NCBI GenBank assembly: GCA_033816765.1
Contig: CM066292.1
Coordinates: 682,001 to 746,000 of the forward strand
DNA length: 64,000 nucleotides
Origin: Nothopassalora personata
Lineage: Eukaryota; Ascomycota; Dothideomycetes; Mycosphaerellales; Mycosphaerellaceae
Reading direction: 5' to 3'
The notes beneath the pieces were generated by a model. The model saw only the letters and a list, made by a program, of their open reading frames with translations. It did not search any database and was not told the origin of the DNA. A program made the position numbers and the translations under genes. This document shows positions 47,534 to 60,335 of this stretch, in pieces; position 1 is the first letter of the stretch, and each line of letters starts with the position of its first letter.

Positions 47534-48848
47534 TATTACGGTTCGGGCTAAGCTACGACGGTATATACGCCTATTAGCTAAAGAAGTTACATATAACGTA
47601 TAAGATTACTCGCTTACTAGTAACTTAGTAATTTGAGATTACTCGCTTACTAGCAACTTAGTAATTTAAGATAAGACTACTATAAATCTCCTTTATATTT
47701 AGGAACGCTAAGAACCCTTATAGTTTTAATACGTTTAACTTACTATTTAATAGTACTATTTAGAATATACTAAAACCTAACCTCTACTATACTATTTCTT
47801 AGTTATCCTATAGAGAGCGCCTTTACGTAGCGGACGACGTAAGTATCTTTATTACGGTAAAGAGAAACTAAGACTCTTCCTCTTAAAACTCTCTCTCCAA
47901 ACGCGACGTTTTTTGTCGAAAAACGACCGAGCTTCCTCGAAGAAAGACGACTGTTTTAGAGCCTACGGTAGGACGGATACCTTAAATACGGACGAGGCCG
48001 AAAGGAAGAGGAGAGAGGAGAAGGGAGGACGCGCCTAGGTATCTATTAACGAAGACCTCGAAACCGCTTAAAAGAAGATAGAATACGTCGGACTCGCTCT
48101 TTAGATAACGATAGTCGTATAAAGCGGGTATTCTTACTATAAATCCATCGAGGCGACCTAAACCTCGAAGAGGTTATATAAAGAAGACGGTTAAAGACTT
48201 TCTACGGAGGGAACCGGCTATTCGAGATACCGCCTCTCTCTCTCTCTCTTATATTCTTGAATTTAGCGTTTATATAAAGGGACTGCCCGGCGCGGTAAAG
48301 AAATATAGTTGTAATCTCGAAGAAACAAGACCTAACTAGGTAAAGAAATACAGTTGTAATCTCAAAGAAATAAGACCCGACTAGTTATAACGACTTGACT
48401 CCGGTCGCGACGACCTAACTAGTCGCGATTTTAAAACGGGTATAACTTATCTCGCCCGGGGTAAGTTAATAACTCGTAAAACACGGATAAGATATAACTA
48501 CTAGGTACGCGACGTACTACGCCGTAATATATTTGACCTTTATCTTAAATACTAAGCCTTGCTTACGATCTTTTAAGAAATTTTTATATTGAGGGTACAA
48601 CGGGACTTTTCTCCTTTTCTCGAATTTCGGTCCTATTTTTTAGGACCCGTATTATATAGTCTTAGACTTATAAAGTAAGTAAATGGAATAATTAATTAAT
48701 TAATTAATAAACTGTCTCTTAAGTCTTTATAAGACTAAGATAACTACTACTTTATTACTCTTTCTTAACTGCTTATTAGCCCGAGAATAAACCTGATTAA
48801 GCTTATCTTCTTAACTTATAATATTATTAGGCTATACTAAACCTAGCA
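47534..48848 (+). repeat. 3' LTR of chromovirus A, split by an insertion
   Basis: TATTACGGTTCGGG to AAACCTAGCA. Without the insert 47803-48710 and its duplication it is about 395 bp. U3 has the GAGATTACTCGC repeats also seen at 3123. Confidence 0.8.
47803..48710 (+). mobile_element. SINE-like element, RIP-mutated copy
   Basis: A 908-bp insert in the LTR, between ACTATTTCTTAG (47791-47802) and ACTGTCTCTTAA (48711-48722), a duplication of about 11 bp altered at RIP sites. The first about 80 bp (ATCCTATAGAGAGCGCCTTT...) and the last about 120 bp, ending GGAATAATTAATTAATTAAT, match the element at 61441-62201 in opposite orientation; the middles differ. The tail was (ATCA)n before RIP. Inside is a direct repeat GTAAAGAAATAYAGTTGTAATC (two copies about 48 bp apart, 48294 and 48342). 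No ORF. A 3' simple-repeat tail with a variable long duplication points to LINE-driven insertion. Confidence 0.75.
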
Positions 48849-51476
48849 CTAGGGACTTTAAGGTACTTTTAAAGGCCTAAGCTAGTATAGCTATTTAATC
48901 TCTTCTAGTTTACTTCCTCTCTCTTAGTACTGCTTTAGTATAGTAATACCTATAGTACGGATATAGTCTATTACCTCTTATTATCCTTCGATAGATAGAA
49001 AAAGAATAGGAAAGGCCGCTACTCTTATTTTTCTAGTCCTAACCTTAGTATATAGATAAAATCTCTAAAGGAGATTAATTAGAGCCTCTTTTTAGCCGTA
49101 GCGGTACCTATCGTCGTCCGTTGTATAAAACCGGTATAGGTAGTTGTAAAAGAAGCCGTATCCTAAACGTAGAGAGTAGTAAGCGCTTAAGATAGCCCTC
49201 TTATATTTTATTTATACCGGGAGGTATTCTTTATATTAAAAATAAGAGAAGTACCTATTTAGGCCGTACTCCTTCTTATTCTTTACCTTATAGAATAATT
49301 CTCTAGTAGCTCATACTACTAGGTTAGTAAGGTGCTATTTATTAGTTATACCTAGCGACTTAAAGGTCTCTAGTCGTCTTTAAATCCTCTAAAGTTTTAA
49401 GCCTTCTTTAGGCGGCAAGAGCTCGTAACCTAACTCTATAACCCTTTTCGTAGCTATAGGAGTAGTACTACTAAGGGCCTTTACAATTAGGTTATCTACG
49501 GGAAGCTTCTTTAGCATTAGGCTATACTTTAGGACCTAGCGTTCTAGGCGGGTTCGAGGGGTAAGGAGGTTTACTTCTCTCTCTATAGGTTCGGTAGGGG
49601 TAGTATAAAAGACCCCTAGGACCTTTTAGATACCCTGTCTATATATAGCCTCTAAGGGAGTAATAGCTCTCCTAGATTTCTATTAAATCGGCGCCCCGTA
49701 GTCTACTACAGTAGTAACGTACGATAGGTATAGTATACGTAGGGAATAGGTATTTAGCCCGTTCCCTATATTTACTAGGTAGTTTATCCTATAGAAGGAG
49801 TTAAGTACCTTAGTTACCAGGATTTAAATATATTCTTTAAAGGTAAGATAGGTATTAAACTAAATTCCTAACTATCGTACGACTTTTATTACGGGTTTAA
49901 CAATTTCCCCGCTTAGAAGAGTAATAGAACTATCGTATCCTTTATCTTTTATAAAGTGTAGAAGCTTAGTATTAGTAAGGTTAAATTCTATCCCTTATTT
50001 AGCTTCTTTCTTTGTTAAGAGTTAGATCTCTTTCTCGAGGATCTTCGCGTTCTTCTTAAGGCTAGTCGAGGTAACTAGTAGTCTAATATCGTTAATGTAG
50101 GATAAGGGAGTTACGGTCTTCATATTTGTAAAGAGATTCCTTATATAGATAAGAAATAAAATCGGCGAGATTAGACTACCTTACGGTACGCTAGTCTCAA
50201 CGTCCGTAGTCTCTTCTATATAACTATCGAAGAATAATTAAATCTTTCTTTCTTTAAGGAAGAACTTAGTCTACCTTATAACGGAGTAGTGGAGTCGTAG
50301 CTTAATTAGCGATCTTAGGAGGCGGTTCTTCGCTACGTAGTCGAAGGCGCCTTCTACGTCTAGAAAGGCTACGCTTATTTTCTTTCCTTTTACACTGTTT
50401 CTTTTAATAAAATTAGTAAGGAGGAGGGCTATGTCTACGGCTAAACGTTGAGTTCTACCGTCTATTTATAAGTTATAAAGTAGCGGGCTGGTATTAGCTA
50501 GAACTCCTAGTCTTTTAGCTAGTATTCTCTCGCTTACTTTCCCTAGGTAGTTTAGGAGGGCTATGATCCTATATACTTTAGGAATTGAGTAGTTAGGTTT
50601 CTCCGGCTTTACTAGCGTAAATCTAATTACTACTTACTACTACTTAGGGTAGTACTCTTTATTTATTAGCGAGCCGTAGACCTTAAGAAAGGCGTCCGGA
50701 ATAGCTTAAAATGCGTATTAGATTATAGCTTAGGTTATACTATCCGGGCCTAAAGTTTTATCTTTTACTTTTAAGGAACTATAAGCCGATTAAAGTTCTT
50801 CTAATTATATTAGGTCCTATTCCTAGTCCCCTATAGGATAGCTATCCTAGTTAGGGTCTAGAGAGTTATCTAGGGGTAGGGAAGGGAATAGCGTATTCCG
50901 GAGGGCCGCGCATTTTCCCTTAAATATATCCCGTCTATTTATAGTCGGAACTAGACTATTTTCCCCTACTTTTATATGGGAGAAGGCCTTATAGACCGAC
51001 GTAAGATTAGTCTTTTTAAGGAACTTATTCTAATAGTCTCGCTTTACGTTTTTAATAGCTAGAAAGTATTTATTCCTTATAGCTAAGTACGCTTATTTAT
51101 TAGTACGTAGGGTAGATACTAGGAGACTAGCTAATTCTACGTTTACGAGATATTTATTTTCGGAGTTCTTTTAGTTCCGGCGTCTACTACGGTTTAAACT
51201 TTACTACTACCCTAAGTTTAGGGATATATAGTTTAGCCGCGGTAGATATAATGTTAGAAAAGGTACTTACTAGGAGGTCTAGGTCTTCTATACCTTCGAG
51301 ATCTACCTTACGATCCTTTAGTTCTCGAGAAAAGCCTTTCTAATGTACTTTAGACGTAATAAAGCATAGTCTATCGCTAGGAGAGAGTAGAGTTAGAGAG
51401 TAAGTATTACTCCCTCTATAATCTAGAGAGAATACTAAGTAATTAGATCCGGGCTCTAGTATACGCTAGTCAATTT
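48849..51476 (-). mobile_element. LINE (Tad1/I-like non-LTR retrotransposon), 5'-truncated, RIP-broken
   Basis: Minus-strand ORF2 relic. From the 5' side: the end of the endonuclease region and linker (about 51450-51150), then RT with FLDVEGAFDYV at about 50340 (motif A), a SVPQGSPISPI-type motif at about 50200 with stops, and a SYINDIRLL motif at about 50090, where the expected second Asp place reads Asn and Gly reads Arg, both RIP-type. A C-terminal Cys-rich stretch of the LINE type follows at about 49130. Most of the endonuclease is missing, the usual 5' truncation. The element separates the 3' LTR of chromovirus A from the LTR tail of B. Confidence 0.8.
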
Positions 51477-53276
51477 ACAAACCCGATTAAGCTTATCTTC
51501 TTAACTTGTAATATTATTAGGTTATACTAAACCTAATAGCTTTAAACGCCCTCTACGATAGAAGATCAATAGAGTAACCGGGGAACACCCGCCCCTAGTA
51601 AAGCAAGTAGAGCCTAACGACCTTAGACCGTAAACAATGCTATTAATACCTTAGCTACTTATATAGGCAACGACACCCTTAAAGTTAGTAAGCCGGAGTT
51701 CTACTATAGCGACCGAGATAAGTTTAGAACTTAGGTTAATTAGATAGATATGTACTTCTTATTCAACTCTATAACTAAGAACCTTAAGCCTATCTTTACT
51801 ACTACCTTCTTAAGAGGACGAGCATAGCATTAGGTTAAACTATTCCTTAGGAAATATCTAGATAGTAACGGAGAAGATAATGCCGATAGAGTCTTTAAAT
51901 CTTATAACTATCTTAAGTATACTATAAAGAGCGTCTTTAGAATCTCGAATAAGATCTCTACTACGGTACGCGTTATTTAGCACTTAACTTAGAAGACCTC
52001 TACCGCCGACTACGCTACTAAATTCTAGGAATACGCATAACTTACCAATTAGGACGATAAGGCGCTTTAGGTTATGTATCGAAGAGGGCTAAAGGAGAAC
52101 GTTAAGGACGAGTTAATAAGGGACGGTCGGAAGATCGATAGCTTAGGAGACCTAGTCTAAGTTACAATTAATCTTAACGACAAGCTCTATAAGAGAGCTT
52201 TAGAACGACGATACGACTCTAAGGTGTCCGGGAAGGCCGGATATACGCTAGGCTACAACAACCGTAACCGAAGCTTTAATAACAATTACGACAAGCCTAG
52301 GAGTAAACTAGATTATAGACTATAGCCGATAGAGCTCGACGCTACCGAAAAAGGTCGGAAGATTAGGAATAGTAAGGGGAATAGAAGACCCCCGAGTTTA
52401 GGAAAGGAAATACGAACCTACTATAGATATAGTAAACCTAGCTGCCTAGTAAGGGACTGCCGCGGTAAGAATATAGTACGCCGCGAATAGTTTAATACGA
52501 TATAACGCCGAACTAGTAAACTTAGTAGTAGCGTTAAATCTCGAGGAGATATTGACTACATCTAAGGAGTAAAGGAGAGAGTTAGTAATAGAAGTATAAC
52601 GCCTCTCCTAGACCCCTTATACGAACGAGGAGGATACTATAGGTAGGTATTTAGACTATAGGACTAGCTATAACAGTTTAATATAATAATACGGAGAGTC
52701 GACTACGAGATCGATCGCGAATCTCGAAATAGTTATAGAAGCCTTTATTAGCGATTCTATTACTAAGACTCGTGTTAAGTTTACTACTCCGCTAAGACGG
52801 GAGTAGGGTATTAGCCTCGATAGCCGCGAGGAACCCTAGGAGCTACGTATAGGTAAAACGCTAAGCTTTACGGAGTCGACATCGATAAATCCTACTTTAA
52901 CGATAAGGATAAGGAAAACTAGGACCCGGGATAGAATAAATCGTAGTTACTAGAACTACTAGAGAAAGGCTAGACAAAGCCTGAGTCGGACCTAGAAGAC
53001 ATCTAAGAAGAATAGGATCTAGAAGAATTAAGCGAAGAAGATTCCTCCGAAGGAGAACAGAGCGACACTAACAACGATAACGAATAACTTACCTTTACGG
53101 TAGACGTACCTAAGAAACTGTACGATATAATTGTCTACCTATAGAGAAGGCACGAGGAATTCCTACTAAAGATATTAGGACGACGAATGCTATACCCTTA
53201 CGAGTTTAATAAGACTCTCGACACGCTACGCGTAATAACTTAGGGCTACCCAATTATCCACGTTCGAGAAAATCTT
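51477..53276 (+). pseudogene. Chromovirus B fragment: LTR tail, gag, start of protease region
   Basis: 51477-51538 is the last 62 bp of the LTR; gag follows at about 51540-52400 with the same motifs as in A (DELIRDGRKIDSLGDL-like near 52110, with a stop). The linker continues to 53276, where the sequence meets the opposite-strand chromovirus C. RIP-saturated, no open frame. Confidence 0.8.
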
Positions 53277-54491
53277 GCTATAGGCTACTAGGTGTCTCTA
53301 CCTATCGTATATCTATGTTAAACACGCGCCTATTGCTATATTAGACGTATCGGTCTCGATGTAGACTTCCTTACTACTATCGTATAGTCGAAGCGTAGGG
53401 GCTAAAGCGCATTGTTCCTTAAGTTTCTTAAACGCTTCGATCTATTCCTTTCCCTATTTCTAGGTAACGTCTTTTCTCGTAAGCATCGTTATTAGTACTA
53501 CTATCTTTACGTAGTCCTTAATGAATTTCCGGTTATAGTTCGCTAGTCTAAGGAATAATTATACGTCCTTAACTGTTTTTAGTTATAGCTATTCTCTAAT
53601 TAACTATGTTTTCGTAGGGTCGATCGTTATCCCTATAGTACTAATAATAAAACCTAAGAATTTAACTTCTTTCTTATAGAATTCGTATTTTTCGGGTGCT
53701 ATCTTAAACCCTAAACGCATAAGTCGTTCAAATACGTTCTAGACTTGTTTTATGTAATTCTAAAGGGATCCTTTCGTATAGACTAATATGTCGTCTATGT
53801 AAGCGATAACGTATACATCGAGTAGGTCTCTAAGTATCTCGTTAATAAGGTACTAGTAGGATACGGGTACGTTAGTTAATCCTATTAGTACAACTAAGAA
53901 TTTATAAAGTCCGTATCTTATTCTAAAAGTGGTTTTCTATTCTTCTCCTTCTACTATTTATATAGCGTAGAAGGTATCTCGTAGGTTAATCTTTATTCAC
54001 TAGTCTAATCCGGTTAATCTATCTTATAGTTCTTTAATATTAGGTAGCGGGTATTAGTTCTTAATCGTAATCTCGTTTAGCTTCCTATAGCCTTATACGA
54101 GTCGTAACTTCCCGTTTGCTTTTAGAACGAACATATATAGAGTTCCTACACTTAAGGTAGATCTTCTTATCTATCCTTTAGCTAGCTTCTCCTTTAGCTA
54201 TTCTCGTAGGGTCTATAGCTCTTTCTTAGACATTTAATATAGGGGTCCCTATAGAGGCTCTTTCCCTAGCTAAATGTTAATCTTATAATCCTATAGGCGG
54301 TACTTAGGTAAGGCGTTTTTACCTCTCTCCTCTTTAAAGAGTCGCGACTACTTACGATACTCTTTAGGAATACTTAACTCTAAGATGTTAGTATCCTTCG
54401 ATAGTACGTTACTTCTATTACTACTAGTAACTTCGTAACCCGGCGGCCCTACGCTAGTATCTATCCCGGTCGAAGGTAGTTCTTCTATCCT

Positions 54492-54499
54492 TCTAGTCG
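54492..54499. repeat. hAT target-site duplication, left
   Basis: TCTAGTCG, repeated exactly at 57819-57826. Eight bases is the hallmark of hAT insertion. Confidence 0.92.
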
Positions 54500-57400
54500 C
54501 AGTGTCCGTAACAACTAACTAACCCTTAAAGTTGCCTAGGCTATAGTTGTTAACTAAGGGTCGCTGTCGCCTTAGTTAATTAGTTAAGGCCTTAGAGCTA
54601 ACTAGTTAACTGGTTAAGTAGTTGATTGAGGTGAATATAGTCGTTATTCATGTGATACTGCTACTAATATATCTGCTTCTTTAGCGTCTTTCTAGGCCTG
54701 TTTTTCATTTACCTTAGCTAGTGTTGTCTATAGAGCTCTACTATCGCATAACTTGTTCTTTAGCCAATCTTTTAGTGTTAACGACGCCTCTATTGTGTCT
54801 GCCTTAATGTTGTAGCGCTCGTCTATTACTACTTTCTTGCCCTATGAGAAAACTCGTTCGTATTTAGTCGACATACCGGAGATTGCGAATAGACGATAGG
54901 CTAGCTAAGCGACAGTTAGATATAATGGCTCGCTACGCTCTCGCCACCACTCGAGAGGTCTATTTAGATAGTAGTTCTTCACGACCTTACCGTCGCTATC
55001 GTACTTCACCGTGTTAAGCGTATCGTCCTTAAGATATTGCTATAGCTCCGTCTCTTGCCTCTGTCGCTTACGACGATGTTAGACCGCTAGCTACTGAACG
55101 ACACGTGAAGTGAAGTCCTTAAACACGGCCGTCTAGTCTTCGTCGAAGTCTTACTTAGTTCGTGGCTCCGGCGGCGGTTGAATTGGTTCGATAGTAGGCT
55201 CGCTAGACAGCTCGTCGAGTAGTTTAGCGTAGAGGTCGTAGATAGTCTATTTAGCCTTCGCGATATCATCCTTCGTGTTATAATTAGCCTATGTTTCCTC
55301 GAAGTACGTGTAACGGTAGTAGGGGTGTAGAGCGATCGGGGCACGATAGATTCGAGACCTGTTAGTTAGTCTATAATAGTCCTTAAGCTTAACGAAGCCG
55401 TAGTTAAGACAGTAGCGATATCTGTCGGTAAATAAGTCCGAGTTCGCTTCTACCTTATTGCTACGACGCTTAAGTGTAAGAAACAAGAAGTCTATAATAG
55501 GTAGGACCTCCTATACTGCTCCGAAGGCGCTAGATCTAGCGTTACCTTCGACGCGTTTTATAGCCTGTTCGAACGGTAATAGTAGCTCTTTAAAGTGTCT
55601 TAATTCTTCCTAATCGTCCGCATTAAGCGTGTCGTCTTTAATCGAATAGTTCTACTCGTTACGGCCGTCGCCGCGAGTCTACCGGCGGTAGTATCGATCG
55701 ATCGCTCCTTGAAGCTTAAGAGCGCGTCTTATTATAGCTAGCGTACTGTTCCACCTTACGCCGCCGTCGCGAATCAGTCGGAGGTAGTTATAGTAGAGGG
55801 TCGTCCATTCTTCGCGCTATGCTTCGTTAAACGCCTCGATTCGTGCCTCGGAGCGATAGATATAGGTAACGAGGTTATGAAGTTTGCTAATCGCGCCGGC
55901 CTTACGCTATAAGGTAAAGGACTCGTCGTCGCCTACGAGAAACAGTTAGATTACGACCGAGGAGTATTGTTTTAATTAGGCTATAGACGCGTTTTAAGCG
56001 CGAATCTTCGTATTAGCCTCGTAAGTTGAAGCAGTTCTTAGGGCTCTCATTAGCCGACAGATCTAAGGGCAGTTTTAAACGATTAAGAAGTGTATTAGGG
56101 GTTTTATAAGGGGTATCGCAGTACTAGCTCTACGGTCGCAATCTAACTGTTTCTACTTACCTACCTTACGCAATTCGCTCTCGAGTTTCTTTAGTCCGTC
56201 GCTAAACAGTAGGGCCTTAATAACGAGGTTTATAATGTGTCCGAGGCATCGTAGTCGCTACTCGTGCTCGTCGACTAGCTATTAAAGTAATGCCGCGAGC
56301 GCTCGAATCGCCGTGTCGTTATTATCCGTATTGTCTATAACGAAGGCGCCTATCTTACCGTCTAGATTAAAGTCGTTTATCACCTACCGCGCTACGGTCG
56401 CAATATTCACTCTATTATAATGTCCGCCGACCGGTCGTAATCCAAGCAACGCTATTTTAAACTACCTATTCGCGTCAATAAAGTACGCTACGATAGCGAG
56501 TAGCGATAGATCGTTACTTGTCGCCTAGATATCTATACTAAGGTGTACTTTAGCGACGCGCTCGAGCTGTTTTACGAGGTTCGGCCGTCGTTCGCGATAG
56601 GCTTACTTAAGCTATATTAACACTATTCGCGCTACCGGTAGTAGATGTTTCACGGTAGGCCCTCCGCCGAGTATAACCTTTCGGAGGTTGTCGCTTACCG
56701 CCTATTCGAAGGTAATGTCGTCGCGTGCGATCTAGTTAATGAAGTCGGTTAAAAACTGCTCGGCGGCAAAGGGATCGAGGTGCTCGAGATAGCTAGCGAT
56801 TGCGTTATTAGGCTCTTTCGGTACCGCCGTCGTCGCACGCGACGAGGTAATACCGTGTTGCCTCTAAAGATGTTCTATATAGCTAGTAGTCGAGCGACAA
56901 GCCTATAGCTGTTTCGCCGCGTTATCTTCGTAGTAGTATCTATAGAGCTACTACCTACCCTTCGCCTTACCCTATTTGACCTTCTAAACTTCGGGGCCGT
57001 GCTTAAAGATAAACGATATCTTATTACCGAAGGTGTTACGTTTATTACGAAAGCGTAGTACGACTTTCGCGCCCTTAAGCCGTTTATAGTCGATCTCGAA
57101 GTAACACCGCTCCGAGGTAGCGACCGTAGCGACCTCGCGCGCATCGCTATTATCGTCTAATAACTCGGTGTCTTTAGTCTATGTGTTCGGCGTGTCGTTA
57201 GCGCTCGATTACGACGCGATAGGCTACGTAGGAGGTAGTGTTTCTAGTGTTTTGTTCGTAAAGGGGAGGGTAGATTAGGATTTTCGCGCTCGCTTCGATC
57301 GTGTAGCCTATGTCGTAGGTCTAGGTCTAGAACCTTTAGGATTGACTTAACTATGTTAGCGCTTACTTTTACGAGTCTATGAAGCTATATTAAGGTGTTA

Positions 57401-57818
57401 GTTGTAGTATAATAAGGGCGATAATATAGTTACAAATCCTAAGTCTCCTAAAAGCTCTTCTCCGGAGTGCCGTAAGGTTTAGAGGTATAGCTTCCGAGGA
57501 CGGACCGCGCGGGTCGGAGTTAGCTCTAGCCATACAATAACTGCGATCTAATCTGCGATATCTAATTAACAACGGTTTTGCGGGGAAATGACGCTTAGTG
57601 TTTAGGTCTCTTACTAAAATAAGCCCTAAGAATCACATGTAATATTAAAGATTTACTAACAACACAACAAAACATGCCTATTAACTGCTCAACTAAGTTG
57701 TCTATAAAGGCCAGTTGTTGGTTAATTAATCTACAATGGTTAATTGATTAACTGAGGCCTTTAATGCTAACTAAAGTTACAACTAACAACTAATAGCTGT
57801 TAACTATTACGAAGACTG
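54500..57818 (-). mobile_element. Complete hAT DNA transposon
   Basis: 3319 bp, with inverted ends CAGTGTCCGTAACAACTAAC (left) and, read inward from the right, CAGTCTTCGTAATAGTTAAC, about 15 of 20 the same. It is flanked by the 8-bp duplication TCTAGTCG. It interrupts the protease-RT region of chromovirus C, whose two halves join cleanly when it is taken out. It has more CA/TG than the chromoviruses, so RIP here is partial. Confidence 0.93.
54644..57350 (-). pseudogene. hAT transposase, RIP-broken
   Basis: A minus-strand frame of about 900 codons can be followed from about 57350 to TAA at 54644-54646, with TAG/TAA in it. The N-terminal third has a BED-type zinc-finger-like stretch (ISFIFKHGPEV at about 57010, then EHLQRQHG), with Tyr where two Cys are expected. 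The core has IGAFVIDNTDNNDTAIRAL at about 56350-56290, the DDE-region pattern of fungal hATs. The C-terminus has the dimerisation domain: LEWWRERSEPLYLTVA, then LFAISGMS..YERVFS (about 54960-54840). Length agrees with fungal hAT transposases. Stops and the lost Cys make it inactive; the longer open frames on this strand (e.g. 56875-57144) are in another frame. Confidence 0.85.
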
Positions 57819-57826
57819 TCTAGTCG
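57819..57826. repeat. hAT target-site duplication, right
   Basis: TCTAGTCG, identical to 54492-54499. Confidence 0.92.
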
Positions 57827-58899
57827 GCGTAAGCTATATCTCGTTTAGCTATTTTCTTACCTTATCTACTAGTAAACACTACTACTACGTAGGCTAAATG
57901 TCGATAACGTAATCGCATTCCCTAAATGTAAGTACTCCTCTTCTCTAGTCGATTACTAGATTATGCTTTCTTAACTAAGGTATACCTAGTACGATGTTAT
58001 AACTAGCTATATTAGTAATATCTAAGATAATTTCCTCGTAGTGCCGTTAGATAGTAAGTAGTAGTAGTATCGTCTCGCGCTCTATACTAGGTAAGGATAA
58101 TCCGTCTACCGTAATTAATTTATGACCCTCTTTCTTATTATAGGTAGCGATCCTATATTTTATAATAAATAATTCGGAGGTAAAGTTCCCGACTACTCCG
58201 GAATCTATTATAGCGTCTATCTTATGCCCGTTAACGATAATCTTAGTTTAAAACACTATTGTCGTTAGTAATGCTTAAGCCTTTTCTATATTATATAACT
58301 CCCTTCGGTCGCTTATTCCTAGGGAGTTAATCCTTTTCCCTATTCGTATATAGAACGTCGTGCTTCGTGTCTCGAGGCCTTCGCTTAAACCTAGCGCGAG
58401 CCTTTCTATGTCTATACCTACATTCGGTAACGTTCCTAGATCTTCTACGTTTCTAAGTAGAGTACGCGTACGTATTACACTACGTTACGTAATTTATTCG
58501 ATATAAATGTTCCTAACGGTATAAGGTATCCGGTTCCTATTATTCGGCTTCCTATTGGCGGTCGTTCTATAATAGCAGTTACTAGATTCTCGGTTATTTC
58601 TATAAGTAGGTATCCCTAGGCTATACCTCGTAGGGTGTTAAGTGTCTTATTAAACTTAATAGAGTGTAGTATTCTTCGTCCGCCTATCTTAGGTAGGAAT
58701 TCTTCGTGCCTTCTTTATAGGTGTACGATTATGTTATATAATTTCCTAGGTGCATTAATTGTAAAGGTTAGTTATTTATTATTATCGTTAGTGTTACTCT
58801 CTTCTCCTTCGGAGGAATCTTCTTCGCTTAATTCTTCCGGATCCTAATCTTCCTCGATAGTATCTAGCCCGGTGGTTTCTTAACTTTCTTCCTATAGTT

Positions 58900-60335
58900 C
58901 CGGTAACTACGATCCGTTCTATCCTAGGTCTTAGTTTTCTTTATCGCTTCTATTATCGTTAAAGTAGGATTCGTCAATATCTACTTCTTAGAGCGTAGCG
59001 TTTTACCTATACGTTACTCCTAGGGTTCCTCTTAGTTACTAAGGCTAATACCCTACCCCTAATTTCGCGGCGTAGTAAACTTAATACGAGTCTTAGTAAT
59101 AGAATCGCTAATGAAGGCTTCTATAACTATTTCGAGATTCGGATTTAATCTCGTAGTTAACTCTCCGTACTATTATATTAAACTGTTATAGTTAGTTCTT
59201 CGTAGTGAATGGAATAACTACTATTTACTACCTATAGTACCCTCCTCGTCCTTCTAAGGGGTCTAGGAGAGGCGTCGTGCTTCTATTACTAGCTCTCTCC
59301 CCTACTCTCCGAGTATAGTCGGTATCTCCTCGAGATCTAACGCTACTCTTAGATTTACTAGTTCGGGGTTATATTATGTTAAACTCTTCGCGGCGTACTA
59401 TATTCTTACCGCGGTAGTCCCTTACTAGGTAGCTAGGTTTACTACATCCGTAGTAAGTTTATGTTTCTTTCGAACTCCGGGATGCTCTATTCCCGTTACT
59501 ATTCCTAACCTTACGACCTTTCTCGGTAATGTCGAGTTCTATTAGCTATAGTCCGTAGTACGGTTTGTCCCTAGGCTTATTATTATAGTTATCGTAGAAG
59601 CCTCTATTACGGTTATCGTAGCCGAGTATATATCTAGCTTTCCCGGATACCTTAGAGTCGTATCGTCGTTCTATAGCTCTCTCGTAGAGCTTATCGTTAA
59701 GATTAATTGTAACTTTAACAAGGTCTCCTAAGCTATCGATCTTCCGACCGTCCCTTATTAACTCGTCCTTAATATACTTCTTTAGTTCTCTTCGGTACAT
59801 AACTTAAAGTGCTTCGTCGTCCTAATCGGTAAGTTGCGCGTATTCCTAGAATTTAGTAGTATATTCGGTAGTAGATGTCTTCTAGGTTAAATGCTAAATA
59901 ACACGAACGGTAGTAGCAATCTTATTAGAGGCCCTAAAGACCCTCTTTATAGCATACTTAAGATAGTTATATAACTTAAAGACTCTATCGGCATTATCTT
60001 CTCCGTTACTATCTAGATATTTCCTAAGGAATAGTTTAACCTAATGCTATGCTCGTCCTCTTAAGAAGGTAGTAGTAAAGATAGGCTTAAGGTTCTTAGC
60101 TATAGAGTTAAACAAGAAGTATATATCTATCTAAGAGACCTAAGTATCGAACTTGTCTCGGTCGCTATAGTAGTATTCTAGCTTACTAACCTTAAGGGTA
60201 TCGTTACCTATATAAGTAGCTAAGGCATTAATAGCATCGTTTGCGGTCTAAGGTCGTCGGGTTCTACTTACTTTACTAGGGGCGGGTGTTTCCCGTTTAC
60301 TCTATTAGTCTCCTATCGTAGAGGGCGTTTAAAGC
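58900..60335 (-). pseudogene. Chromovirus C gag
   Basis: The clearest gag frame of the family: 59546-59800 is open for 84 codons (MYRRELKKYIKDELIRDGRK..., then KLYERAIERRYD). Upstream and downstream pieces are broken by RIP-type stops. Gag binds the RNA genome and forms the particle in relatives. Confidence 0.85.

Larger units (their letters stand above)
40965..48848 (+). mobile_element. Chromovirus A (Ty3/gypsy with chromodomain), RIP-saturated
   Basis: The order is 5' LTR, gag, protease, RT, RNase H, integrase, chromodomain, tRNA-like sequence, antisense ORF, polypurine tract, 3' LTR. It is the most complete member of the family that also provides D, B and C. All sense frames carry many TAG/TAA. 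The 3' LTR contains a 908-bp SINE-like insertion. The 5' and 3' LTRs share R/U5 but not U3, so the element is a recombinant or its LTR was exchanged. No matching target duplication was found. Confidence 0.85.

Noticed and set aside
55087..57572. Minus-strand ORFs of 60-89 codons in the hAT
   Set aside because: They are in the wrong frame relative to the transposase motifs.
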